NCBI GenBank assembly: GCA_963678675.1
Contig: OY783197.1
Span: 11,156,304-11,220,303 of the forward strand
DNA from: Xiphydria camelus
Taxonomy: Eukaryota; Arthropoda; Insecta; Hymenoptera; Xiphydriidae
DNA: 64,000 nt
Direction: 5' to 3'
This document shows positions 43,229-54,219 of the stretch, piece by piece. The notes beneath the pieces were generated by a model. The model did not search any database and had not been told where the DNA came from. It saw nothing but the letters and a program-made list of their open reading frames with translations. The position numbers were made by a program, and so were the translations under genes. Positions within the stretch are counted from its first letter, which is position 1. Each line of letters starts with the position of its first letter.

Positions 43229-44027
43229 CTGTAAATGCAGAGTATGACGTTAAAGATTTTCTTAAAGAATAGTTACTCGTTTCGCATCCACGTTAACGGA
43301 GCTATCCATTTTCTAGGATGTCATCGATTTTTATCATCTGACAGGGTTCGATTAATAAAGTTGATTCGTCAAATCTAACACCCGATATTCACTCAGCTGT
43401 TTACGCATTAGAAGACTAAGGTTAAAACTTTATTTTTTTTTCTCAGAAATGAGACATCCTAAAATTTTTACCTGAGAAATTTGATATATTATTCTTCTTT
43501 TAGACTAGAGAAATGACAAATGTATTGGCAAAATGTATTTAATTTTAATAAATTAATGAATTGAACTAAAAGATCTGGAGTTGAAATTCGGACCCTCTAC
43601 TTTAAACCTTAAGGCCCTACCATTCAGTAGAACATATGGGGATCTAAAAAGGATTTATTTCTATTGAATTATGCCATATTTAGCACTGCCAAAGTGGTAG
43701 ATATTTCCAACTTTTTCAATCTGGAATCTAAAATAGGGCATACTTAGAACCTATAGCAACACTTCTCATCCTTCTGGAGAAAAGAGTAATTACGAGAAAA
43801 ATGACCATAGGAAGATATACTATATAGCGCTATATGTATATAGACCTTAGAGGCGTACGGCGCCCTTGGGCCTTCGACCTAATATAACAAAATAATACAC
43901 TTCTGACGTTTATGACGGAGCGAAGTGTCCTCTTATGCCATTGCCAGGTAACTGAAGCTAAATGAAGGTAAAGTTCTGTGTCCATGATGCATTTTCCATA
44001 CTGAGAAAACAAGTAATTTATAGTTAA

Positions 44028-44190
44028 GATACGTATAGTTGATTATAGCGAAAGAAATATTTCTTTGGGTGAAACAACTGTTCGTTAGATATTATTCTAT
44101 TTCTCTTCAAATGAAAAAGACATTTGAGTAATTAACATATATTTAATTGGCCCAACGAAATATTTCTTTCGCCATAATCAAGTATACACT
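44028..44190. repeat. Short foldback with GAAAGAAATATTTCTTT ends
   Basis: GTATAGTTGATTATAGCGAAAG near 44,033 pairs with its complement near 44,165-44,187; the GAAATATTTC cores are themselves palindromic. Arms of about 35 bp, spacer about 85 bp. Confidence 0.55.
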
Positions 44191-44277
44191 TATTAGTTAG
44201 AAATGAACTCTCCTTTCAGTGTAGTTGTATAGCGAGAGGCCTTAGAAATTCAATTGTACAGCTTGTGTATTTACACC

Positions 44278-44737
44278 TAGCGTCAATGATTCTGATCGAC
44301 CCGCTTTGGGTGACGGTACTTATATCGAGTCGACCGTAGCTGAAAGATTCGAGTGAATCTTAGTGTTTTGCTATGAAAGCTAAATTTGATTGATGCTTCA
44401 TGGAAAAACAAGAAGATCCGTTCGCACCGTTCAACTACTATCGACTCAGTTGAAGTATTGTCACCCATGGCGAGTCGATCAGAATCATTGACGCTAGTTG
44501 TACACCTGCGGCTAATGATTCTGATCGCCCCGCTTTAGATAACTTTATCGAGTCGACCAGAGTTAATCGGTACGAGTAGATCCTCTTGTTTCGCCATAAA
44601 GGACCAATCAAATGTAGCTCTCATGGCAAAATAATAAGACTCGTTCGAACCGTTTTCGATATCTAATCAAGCTATGGTCGATTCGGTAAAGGACAGTCAT
44701 CCAAATTGGGACGATCAGAATCATTGGCCGGAGGTAT
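44278..44737. mobile_element. Two related palindromic MITEs side by side
   Basis: Unit 1 (44,278-44,500) starts TAGCGTCAATGATTCTGATCG and ends with the complement; unit 2 (about 44,508-44,737) starts CGGCTAATGATTCTGATCG. Both have arms containing ATCGAGTCGACC. The two are diverged members of one family inserted next to each other. Confidence 0.7.
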
Positions 44738-45550
44738 ATATAATAATAAAAAATCGTAGGATGTAAAGGCTCGATTATAATAAATAAGTCTTTTCGTGAT
44801 AAATTATGGAAAAATAATAAGGAGTAATAAATGAGACAAAATAAATGGAAAAAATATTTTCAAGAACTTTCAACGTCGAGTTTAAAATAGCTCCGATAGA
44901 TTATCGTGGTACAAATGCAGCCAGTTCATTAACAATCTGTTGATTTTATAGTCTTTACTAACAATGTTTTCTCGTCAAAGCTTCTTTTTACGTTGAATGA
45001 TATATTTTCAAAACTATCGACACAATTACGTCTCGAGATGGTTAGACTAGTTTTCCAATTTTCGTATTCAATTCCGTCACTATGTCGCTCAACCTGACGG
45101 TTATAAATTCAATTTCTATAAATCTTGTCTGCTGAAAAATCCACGATCAGGTAATTGTATATATAAACCGCCCGAAAACTTATGGCCCTCGTAAGTAAAC
45201 AACTTAATTACAAGTTTTTATACATTCAGCAAATCGACTTGCGATTATTATGTCCTGTGAACGAATAGACTTTGTATCCATTTGATAGCGTGTCTACGGC
45301 ATGTTAAGTGTCGATAAGATGAGCGGTGCCAGATGACAAGGCGTTTATTTAGGCGTTTAGATATTTAAGTATTATCACTGTATCATGAGATTGCATCAAC
45401 TTGGCGTAGAATACGAGATCTCTCACGTAATGGAGAGCAAAACAGAATTATTAATTATGTAATATAAAGATATTAACTCGCTTCCGCGTACAATTATAAG
45501 TAACGCAAGCATGGACAAAATATTACCGCAATAAAGGATACTCGGTATAC

Positions 45551-45696
45551 CTGTTTATATTGATGATGTGACCCGAAACTTTGCGTTTCCTCATGGACTG
45601 CACAGCTTCCCTCATGCTAATAGCCACAGCGATCACATTCACGTCGAAAATTTGTCGGAAATTTTCGGTCGAGCCATCTAGATACAAATCGTACAG
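45551..45696 (-). CDS. SDR (farnesol dehydrogenase-like), upstream exon
   Basis: From acceptor AGTAACAG the frame reads LYDLYLDGSTENFRQIFDVN, VIAVAISMREAVQSM and RKRKVSGHIININ before donor AG/GTATAC. The helix with N of DVNV and the beta strand HIININS are SDR landmarks preceding the catalytic Ser. It joins to the exon at 43,096-43,228 through a split AGT codon. The 5' exons with the NAD-binding TGxxxGIG motif were not found in the window. Confidence 0.85.
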
Positions 45697-46299
45697 CTGT
45701 TACTGACATTCAACTTTGTTGCATGATATCAATGAATTATGAGAAATTATGATTTGCAATAGCACTACTAAATTAAAGGAAAAATATGAAATATACGTAT
45801 TATTATATCTCTTGGAAAAAATATTACTCTGAAAATTTATCGAATAAAGTAAGATACAGTTTTGAAGTGCTTGATATACGGAGCGTTGTACAACTACTAT
45901 ACCAGACAGAAATTGAGGGATTTCTCCTTTTTATTAATAATTACCTACACGGAAATATTTTATATATTACGTATAGGTAAGTGAAAATATTACTATATAG
46001 ACGTTCGTGTTATATAGATTATACATGTGAAATATATGTATGTAGTGTTAGTGTTAGCGAGCGTCGGTGAGGAATAGTGTAGAAAGAAAGAAACTAGTAT
46101 TCATTTTTCATTTTTCGATTTCATTTTCGTTTAGTTTTAAGATGCTAGTTTAATGAAGTGTCGGGTCGCGAGGGTTCGAGTGTTAAGCCCGGCCTAAACG
46201 CATCGTCTTGTCCACGGTTTTGCCTGCGCAATCTTTTGCGTGCAGGTAAGACGTAGCATCTGGACAGGAAAACTGAACACGGAAGACGGAGCAAAAAGA

Positions 46300-46575
46300 A
46301 GAAGTCATGGGAATTTTTGGCTGCCGAAGATTTTGTTCATGATTTTGGATGATAATTGTCGAAAAAACATTTGAAGCACACCGTATTTTGACACCATGAG
46401 CATTTATTTTGACGAATGGAACATTGCCACACGCACATTTACACTTTAAAAGTATTATGGGAAAGCAAATTTAATTGTTTCATTCAGTATTTCAAATGTT
46501 TTTTCGACAATTATCATCCAAAATCATGAACAAAATCCTCGGCAGCTGAAAATTCCCATAACGAAATGTAAGAGC
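46300..46575. repeat. Foldback with ATTTTGTTCATGATTTTGGATG arms
   Basis: ATGGGAATTTTTGGCTGCCG at 46,308 pairs with its complement ending near 46,562; a third, plus-orientation partial copy is at 47,500-47,590. Arms of about 80 bp. Confidence 0.65.
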
Positions 46576-46782
46576 AAAAAAAATGCAATGTTGTTTCCAA
46601 CTAAATATTCTGCCCTGCTAAGGAAGTCGTATTTACAAAAATATCGATTTTTACTTTTTCGGCTATTTCAACATATCTATCTGCTTTATTACTGTCCCAC
46701 GTGTGTAAGGAGTACCTGCAGCTCTTATATATGAGCTAAAAACACAAATCGGATGCGTTTCTACGAGCACGGCATGAAACAA

Positions 46783-47022
46783 TTGAGCCGTTGAAAATCA
46801 GAATGGTGTAAGTCACATTTCATGTAAGCTGAGATTATTTGACTGCAAAGTTAAGTACAATTTTAAAAATCTGTCTAGATGATACAAACAGATATTTTAA
46901 ATCGTAAATATCTGCTTTGTATCATCTAGACAGATTTTTCAAATTGTACTTAACTTTGCAGTCAAATAATCTCAGCTTACGTGAAATGTGACTTACACCA
47001 TTCTGGTTTTCAACGGCTCAAT
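46783..47022. mobile_element. 240-bp near-perfect palindromic MITE
   Basis: Starts GAGCCGTTGAAAATCAGAATGG and ends with its complement; arms of about 110 bp pair almost without mismatch around an AT-rich centre near 46,900. Confidence 0.8.
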
Positions 47023-47094
47023 TCAGAAAAACTGTTGTATTTTGTAATGTGTTAAAGTGTAGATACGACGTCCTGTCTTAGCATGGCAGTATTT

Positions 47095-47394
47095 GTTCAC
47101 CTCAATGAGGGAGAACAAAATGTAAAACTATGAAAGAATTGAAACTATTATTTTATTCGATAATGTAAACTGCTTTCTATAAGAAGAAGGGGTTACAATC
47201 AAATGAAAAAAAGAGTTAATAAAAAAAAAGAAAAAAAACCAACAAGAATTGAACCCACGACATCGAGACCCCCAACCCGGCAACTTGACCGTTGCGCTAT
47301 CGAATCATTCATGATATAGTGTACGCCAATCGCAGACACTTGGAATACGCGCGCGACGCGATTTTCAAAAAATTTTGTCTCAAAGCACTGTTCA
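47095..47394 (-). mobile_element. tRNA-derived SINE copy 1
   Basis: On the minus strand a tRNA-like head (47,241-47,302) has A-box TAGCGCAACGG and B-box GGGTTCAATTC, followed by A/T-rich runs and a 3' part shared with copy 2. There is no proper acceptor stem, so it is not a functional tRNA gene. Confidence 0.7.
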
Positions 47395-47640
47395 AGAGAT
47401 GATTTTTTCTCATAGATATGTTCAAATAGCCAAAAAAGAAAAAATCGATGTTTTTGCAGATACTACAGGGCAGGGGGCAATAAATGCTCATGGTATCAAA
47501 ATACGGTGTGCTTCAAATGTTTTTTCGACTACTATCATCCAAAATCATGAACAAAATCTTCGGCAGCCAAAAATTCCCATGACGAAATGTAAGAGTAAAA
47601 AATGCAACGATTTTCCCAACTGTTCTTACAAATAATATTG

Positions 47641-47945
47641 GTTCACTTCAATGGGGAAGAAAATAATGGAAAACTATGAAAAACATTGAAACTATTATTT
47701 TATTCGGTAATGTAAACCACTTTCTATAACAAGAAGGGGTTGCAATCAAATGAAAAAAAAGAGTTAATAAAAAAAAAGAAAAAAAACCAACAAGAATTGA
47801 ACCCACGACCTCAAGACTCCCAGCCCGGCAACTTGACCGTTGCGCTATCGAAGCATTGATGATATAATGTACGCCAATCCCAGACAATTGGAATGCGCGC
47901 GCGACGCAATTTTCAAAAATTTGTTTCTCAAAACACTGTTCAATG
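47641..47945 (-). mobile_element. tRNA-derived SINE copy 2
   Basis: Direct repeat of copy 1 with about the same length; tRNA-like head at 47,789-47,850. The two copies flank about 240 bp of foldback-related sequence. Confidence 0.7.
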
Positions 47946-48088
47946 AAATTGAATCAATTTCGTTGATCAACCAAAAGTAGAACCGTTTACCTAGGAGACG
48001 CTGGAATGACGCTAATGGAAATAAGATAATGCATAGGTACTGCCTTGGCTACTAGGTTGGCGAGGTATTCATGGTCGCGATGCTACTA

Positions 48089-49462
48089 TTGGGATCTGAC
48101 ATGGGGAGGAGCTTAGTTCGAAAAATCCAATATGGCCGAAATGAGTATACTACTGATACAGAGTCTTATGGGAGTGAAGTCATTATTTATTGTTTTGGCA
48201 CGCGCAGGGCTCCGCGAATCCTTCCCAACTTTCACTAGACTCGCGGGAGGACATGAGCACCCTTTGCCCTCCGTTATCGTCCAGGGTTGACCTCCCATAA
48301 ATATAAATTCAGCCTTCGAGACGCGCATATGCCTGTCCCTGGACGGGCGCATCACGGAACGTCGACGTATCTGCGCGCAACCCCGGAGTCTTTTTCACAT
48401 TTTTACTCTTCCACTTTCTCGAAACTTTCTTCTCACATCGTGAAATGGAAAAAACCCGCCCTTATGCCAAAGCATACCCCTTCCTTGCGAGCCATTTCCC
48501 TACAGTCGTGAAAAATTCGTTATCGTGTTCGTATCTCCTTCTGCTCCTCACTTGCGCAAGCATCGCACTCATTCTAAGTGTTCTCGGACATTTGTTATTA
48601 ACCCGAAAATAAAATCTACGTATTTACCAAACTACAACCCTCTCTCTCCAGTTTCTTCGCTTCTGTCTACTCCTTCGTCGCAACAGCATTCTTTCCTGGA
48701 TTCCGATTCCATTCCCTTTCTCTCCTCAAACTAGTTTATGTTTGGTCTTCCGAACATTTACGAATGGCTTTAACTATGAACGCGATTTGCTCTTGGGCAG
48801 GTATCTTACACCTTCCATTTTTCTATTAATTCAACATATGAATAAAAGGTATAATTTTTAATAATATAATAATGTTCTGTTCGCTCCGAGGTTTTTGAAC
48901 GTACTGGACGCTCTTCGACCAGGAGCTTGTTGTATGACTTTTTTAGTTTTCTCTTACGACCGGGGGTGGGAGTGCTAACTACGCAACGCGAAGAAATTTC
49001 CAGGGAAAAGCGGAAGGCAGGATTAAGGGCCGGTTTTACCAACAGGTATAAACGCGGTATAGCTCTATACTGAGAAAAACCATAGGGCTTATTGCTGGTT
49101 ATTCTCAGTATAGTGCTATACCGCGTTTATACCGTGTTGGTAAAACCGGCCCTAAAAGTGTTGTAAATCCCGAGGAAACTCCAGTGCTCGGTTCCTATGT
49201 CCCGGCCAACGTACACGTACACGGGACCCTGTAGCATTGAGGAACTTTCCCGGATCTAATTTATGACTCAAAGGGTTCCAAGGAGTGTCGAATTTTTTCC
49301 TCGCACCGGTATAGGGCCCAAATGCGCGAGAAGCCTTTGGGCGAATACGCGACATACATACATTAATCCAATGCCAGTAACTCGCTAACCCACTAAACGG
49401 TATACTAGGAATAGTTTTACTTCTCGCCACCAGACGGCGTATCGAGACATGTCAGATCCCAA
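48089..49462. mobile_element. Mariner-type non-autonomous element with TA duplication
   Basis: Fifteen-bp perfect inverted ends TTGGGATCTGACATG, flanked by TA at 48,087-48,088 and 49,463-49,464. A related sequence at about 60,838-61,030 lacks the insertion and reads ACTACGAACCC there, giving an empty site with one TA. No transposase recognised in the 1.37 kb. Confidence 0.8.
49027..49152. mobile_element. 126-bp Harbinger-type MITE
   Basis: Ends GGGCCGGTTTTACCAAC and complement, flanked by TAA on both sides (49,024-49,026 and 49,153-49,155). Inner arms with TATAAACGCGGTATAG pair over most of the length. The GGGCCG end matches the Harbinger element at 32,596. Confidence 0.85.
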
Positions 49463-49464
49463 TA

Positions 49465-50140
49465 CGAAACCCCTGCAACGGAACAGTTACTCCGGAACGC
49501 CGAGAGCAACCCTCAGTCTCACTAACTCTCGCAGCAACTGCAGCAGCGCGTGCACACAAACGTCAGGGAGACGTGAGTTAGAACGGTGCGACACTATAGG
49601 CGGCGAGCGAATTTGCTACCTGCGCCACCATCGGCGACTTTGTACAGTTTCCACGGGAATGAGTTGACTGCGACGTGCCAGCTGTCAATCCTGTTCCATC
49701 GCAACGAGCGACGGAATTAGGAGGGTTGATTCGTGCTTCTTGATAGCATCGACCACAAATAATTCGCCGACTAGAATTAATCGTGTCGTAGGCGAAACGA
49801 ATATTTCGATAAACATACCTAGGTCGTAAATGTCGCAGTTCCGAACTTTTCTCCGAAGGTAATTTTAGAGCGATTCGTAGCAAGCCGTCTCTCGCAGTGC
49901 CTGCTTCAATAGGTACCGTCACAAAAGCGATCCGAGCTGGATTAAGGGGAGGAATGTCGGATGCAGTCGATGGACAATTGGGGAATTTTGATACCTGGTT
50001 TATCCAGGAAAGCCATACACTGTTCGCGATCGATGTAGAGATTAGATCTAGATTGGCGCGTTACTTAGGTTGCGATGATAGTGAGCGGTAAGAAATGACA
50101 TAGAAGTCCCCTTGCGACGGAGCACATATTAACACAAACT
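49465..50140. repeat. Dispersed repeat sharing sequence with 60,990-61,080 and 29,207-29,300
   Basis: The start (CTGCAACGGAACAGTTACT) recurs at about 61,000, and the end (50,047-50,130) is the reverse complement of 29,207-29,300. It is a composite of two repeat families; no gene supported. Confidence 0.5.
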
Positions 50141-51067
50141 CAAGTCACTTGATACATTTTGTAAATCGGTCACAATGGCGAAGCGGTAGGTTTTTGCGAA
50201 TTTAGGCTGTCAATGAGCCCGCAGCCATGCACCTTTCCCTGAAGGATTAATTACTGAACGAGTCGTAATGAACCGCTTTCCACAATATCCATTCTAATAA
50301 ACACCGCTATCTATCTTCTTCTATCTTCCATATACACGTTTAAATAAAAATGTTATATTCGTTTCTTCAAGGTCTAACGTCGCGGTCTCACAGGGTCATA
50401 AACTGGGCGAGAGCACTACATACCTGTATTGTGCATGTGTCACGTCAATGTCGACACGTTGAGACCGCGTCGTAAGATCTCCGAAAGTTCTTTACCGATT
50501 GCTTTGAAATTTGGACATAACGTTGCATTCGAATACGCGCGTTTTTCATATATACCTACTCTTTATATACCTACTCCTTAAGGAGGTAAATGAATAAAAA
50601 TATCTCTTAAATTTTCGAAAGTTATTCACCGATTGCTTTGAAATTTTAATACAACGTTGCATTTGAATACGCACGTTTTTTTTTTATATATCTACTATCT
50701 ATATACCAACTCCCTTAAGGGAGTAAAATAAAGACGAGATTATTTCGTGATTCACGCGGACAAAGTCGCAAGGGGAAAGCTATTGACTACTTACTTCTAA
50801 AGTAACTGAATATGGATTAAGAGTTACTGATGTCTGGCGAATCACACGGTCTTCTATCACAGAAATTTGGGTTATACCACATTTGTGTGTGTGTGCGCTT
50901 ACTCGCATTTAAAACATGTTTAGAAAAAAGACTAATTTTAGGCCATTTTTATACGAAGCATCATTATGAGATGCATAAATTTTACAGCCTGAAAGCTGAA
51001 ATAAATTATAGTATCCATTGCCAGCAAGTTGACATTGACACATCAGGTCCTACGGTCACTTAACTAC
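50141..51067. repeat. Two direct repeats of about 145 bp, otherwise unclassified
   Basis: ACCGATTGCTTTGAAATTT followed by AACGTTGCAT occurs at about 50,495 and 50,640, each followed by a TATATA-CCTACT stretch. An ACGTCGCGGTCTCA pair in inverted orientation lies at about 50,377 and 50,462. No gene. Confidence 0.5.
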
Positions 51068-51255
51068 AAGGCCGGGTGTCCACCGGATCGGGCCGACCAC
51101 AATTGGGCCGATCGCTGGGCACTTGGGTGTATATATATATATATATACAGATTGGGTATATATAGATATACAGATCGGGTATATATAGATATACTCAAGT
51201 GCTCAGCGATCGGCTCAGCGATTCTGGTCGGCCCGACCCGGTGGACACCCGACCT
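51068..51255. mobile_element. Palindromic MITE with GC-rich ends and (TA)n centre
   Basis: GCCGGGTGTCCACCGG at 51,071 pairs with CCGGTGGACACCCG at 51,238. Inner GCCGATCGCTG and AAGTGC stretches also pair. The centre has TATATA repeats. Confidence 0.75.
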
Positions 51256-51338
51256 AAGTGACTCTGGTCAGTTCCCGTAATAAATGTTTCGGTTCGCCTA
51301 GGAGAGGCGCTGCTAAACAATATTCGCTCGCCGCCTAT

Positions 51339-51607
51339 ACCGTATGTCCGTCTCTGTACTGGCCAGTTTGAAAGTTACCTTCGGATAGGCTTGGTCGATA
51401 CTCGAGTCATTTAATACGGTAGAAGTCGAGTCGGCAGTTAGAGTTGATGTCAATTCGGAAGATCGAAGCGTCTAACCTCGAAATTGTGAATTTGTGAATA
51501 ATGGAAATTATGAAAATAATTATAATTACGGTATAAATGTTTCGATTACCGACCAAGCCTATCCGAAGGTAACTTTCAAACTGGCCAGTACAGAGACGGA
51601 CATACGG
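51339..51607. mobile_element. Foldback with CCGTATGTCCGTCTCTG ends
   Basis: About 60-bp ends are perfect reverse complements (GGCCAGTTTGAAAGTTACC inside). The centre contains the repeat shared with 20,415-20,480. Confidence 0.75.
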
Positions 51608-51609
51608 TA

Positions 51610-52066
51610 CAGGGTGATTCGAAATGGGCGCACTCTTCCTCTCGTAGAGAGATTCTTCGCAAAAAACTGAACCGAAAATTCCTGTACAAAATGTTTGTGC
51701 TCCGCCTAGTTTACAAGATAATCCAGTTCGAAAATATCCAATCCAAAGTCAGATTCAATGGACAACCAGGGCCGTGATAACTGGGGCCAACTTCATAAGA
51801 TTAGTGAGTAAGCATTCTATAGTTAGTCCTATCTGTTTCGCATTCGACTTTATCGCGATACATAATTTGTCTGTCAGTCTTATGAAGTTGGCCCCAGTTA
51901 TCACGGCCCTGGTTGTCCCTTGAATCTGACTTTGGATTGGATATTTTCGAACTGGATTATCTTGTAAACTAGGCGGAGCACAAAAATTTTGTACAGGAAC
52001 TTTCGGTTCAGTTTTTTGCGAAGAATCTCTCTACGAGAGGAAGTGCGCCCATTTCGAATCACCTTG
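51610..52066. mobile_element. Foldback MITE with TA target, ends CAGGGTGATTCG
   Basis: TA at 51,608-51,609 and 52,067-52,068. Arms of about 200 bp pair closely. The central 150 bp (CAGGGCCGTGATAACTGGGG and complement) look like a second palindrome within it. Related ends to 19,526-19,997. Confidence 0.8.
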
Positions 52067-52068
52067 TA

Positions 52069-52789
52069 TATGTTTGGCACAGTTTGCGTAGTCAGTGGTG
52101 ATCATCGCATAAATCTCCTTCCTTTTCAATTTAGCATATCTTGCAAACCAGGTGAGAAAGGTGGAATGTTGTTTATGTTTTTCTTCACAAACAATCCGAA
52201 ATAAACGATGGTATAATTTAAAAAATTTTTAATTGCAAATTTCTATGTAAATTTAAGCATTTAAAACTTTAAAAATCAATCATGTGTAAACAACAATGAA
52301 AAACAAAATTTGGTTTCGCTAGGAAAAATGATGAGATTTTTCTAAACGGGTTACAAAAAAGAAAATTTCAAAAATCTTAATTTTTGGATTTGTTATGAAT
52401 ATTAGAACATTTCAACTCATCTGGAGGTCCTAGCTTCTTAGGCGTTGAAGATAGGGTAAAAAGTGTAATAGCTTTTTTGTAGATAATTTTATTATCTACA
52501 ACTTTTGTCTGAACTATTTTTCAATATGTCACGTAGTTTTCAAAATATTAGCGAAGAACCGATTTTTTTAACAATAAATAATATTTTATAGCCGTACCCG
52601 GTTGGTGATTTTTCTTTTAATATGTTCCCTCCATTAATAATATCAAAACACACCTTTTCCCAAGTTTTCGCCCGTATGTCTCAATTTTCGATTTAAACGG
52701 AAATTTGACTGGACTATGGACGGTTCCGTCGACGAAAGACGTTGAATGAGACTAGTGACGTTTCCTTTCGCTGACTTATTTACCTACCT
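52069..52789. other. AT-rich stretch, nothing recognised
   Basis: No gene, tandem array or clear inverted repeat seen. Confidence 0.45.
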
Positions 52790-53004
52790 ACACCCTGCGA
52801 CTCGGATTCTGTCGCTGATGGCTTTTTTAAAATGTTATTTTTAAACGTACTAACCAATGATTAATCAATCCTCATGCTTTCTGTAATGAGAGTAGACACC
52901 ACCGTAGCTAATGAGGGCATGAGAATTAATTGTTCATTGATTAGTACATTTAAAAATAACATTTAAAAAAAGTCGCCAGTGACAGAATCCGAATCGCAGG
53001 GTGT
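52790..53004. mobile_element. Palindromic mariner-type MITE, copy 3, in a (TACC)n array
   Basis: Same family as 14,807-15,020, ends CACCCTGCGACTCGG and complement with TA on each side. It lies in a TACC microsatellite that continues on both sides. Confidence 0.8.
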
Positions 53005-53133
53005 ACCTACCTACCTACCTACCTACCTACCTACCTACCTACCTACCTACCTACCTACCTACCTACCTACCTACCTACCTACCTACCTACCTACCTACCT
53101 ACCTACCTACCTACCTGCCTACCTGCCTACCTG
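53005..53133. repeat. (TACC)n microsatellite
   Basis: About 30 tetranucleotide units. The same tetranucleotide, as (GGTA)n, occurs at 55,237-55,305 and 59,960-60,015. Confidence 0.95.
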
Positions 53134-53181
53134 TTCCGTCGCACGAGGGACAGAATTTCAGAAGGTCGATTCAAACCTCTT

Positions 53182-53688
53182 AATAGACTAAGAGCTAGTG
53201 CCATTTTTCAGTGATTATTTAGTTAAGGCCTATTTTTTGAGAGAATGTTGTGGGGGGCATGTCTAAGTGCCATCCGTGAGGATTAACCTTGATAGCGGTA
53301 TGGGAGGCTGGCGGAACGCCCCCAACTTGTAAAAAATAGTGCACAAAATTATTATTTAGTTAAGGCTGAAATTTTGTTTACTATTCATCTGGTAGTCCTT
53401 AATTATGAATATAAATTGGCGGATCGATTGGCCGGCATTAAAAAGGTGGCGGATCATCCTAAATACGTCGTGTGAACAATAAAATTTTTATTATTTAGTT
53501 AAGGCTCAATTTTTAATATGTTATTGAGGCAACTGTTTCAAGTGGAAATTTAAATTGGCGGAACAAAATATTGTTAAATCAAGGTTAATCCTCACGGATG
53601 GCACTTAGACATGCCCCCCACGACATTCTCTCAAAAAATAGGCCTTAACTAAATAATCACTGAAAAATGTCACTAGCTCTTAGTCTAT
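53182..53688. mobile_element. Foldback with AGACTAAGAGCTAGTG ends, copy 1
   Basis: Arms of about 125 bp include GGGGGGCATGTCTAAGTGCC and complement. A longer copy is at 58,865-59,945. The centre holds ATTATTTAGTTAAGGC repeated four times. Confidence 0.75.
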
Positions 53689-54219
53689 AAGGTATGTCCA
53701 TGGTTTTGCGTTTTTCTTACGAATCTCATGAAATTTTGCCAATCAAAAGACTGAAATATTACCCATCGATTCCCAAAATTTCAAAAGGCTGAGCCATGTA
53801 GTTTAAAAGAAAATATTAATTCAAAGTAGCATTTTCTACACTGACTTTCAATGGTTAACATGTAGAAAGACGGTACCTCAGTGACGTTTTGAGCTATAAC
53901 TACAGACCCAATCTTACAATGTTAAAGAAAAACTAACGGCGAATAAAATGATATTGTAGGATTATGTTCACAAAAACTGGAAGTGCTGAGCCATATAGTT
54001 TCAAAGAAATTATAACTTAAAAACTGAGATTTTTCTTGAAACTGCAAAGTGGTGGGGACGAGTAACGATGATGTGGCAACAGTGCGCACAGCTGATTTAG
54101 CCCTCTCCTGTGACTATGGGACTCAGTAGTACTTTTGCTACCGGAGAGGGGATAGCCAGTGGCATGGCGCGGCGGCCCCCACTACGGCACGTAGTGGCAG
54201 GCACATAGCGGTATTCTAA

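Larger units (their letters stand above)
43229..45550. other. SDR intron with palindromic MITEs, no further gene
   Basis: Apart from the foldback units listed separately (44,028-44,737) the intron is AT-rich without recognised sequence. Confidence 0.5.

Noticed and set aside
47241..47302. Functional tRNA gene
   Set aside because: A and B boxes are present but there is no acceptor stem, and a second degenerate copy with shared tail indicates a SINE.
52979..53191. Frames of repeated YLPT across the (TACC)n array
   Set aside because: A tetranucleotide repeat is open in all frames; no gene.
53182..53688. CRISPR-like array from regularly recurring ATTATTTAGTTAAGGC
   Set aside because: Four copies with unequal spacing inside a eukaryotic foldback; no array structure.
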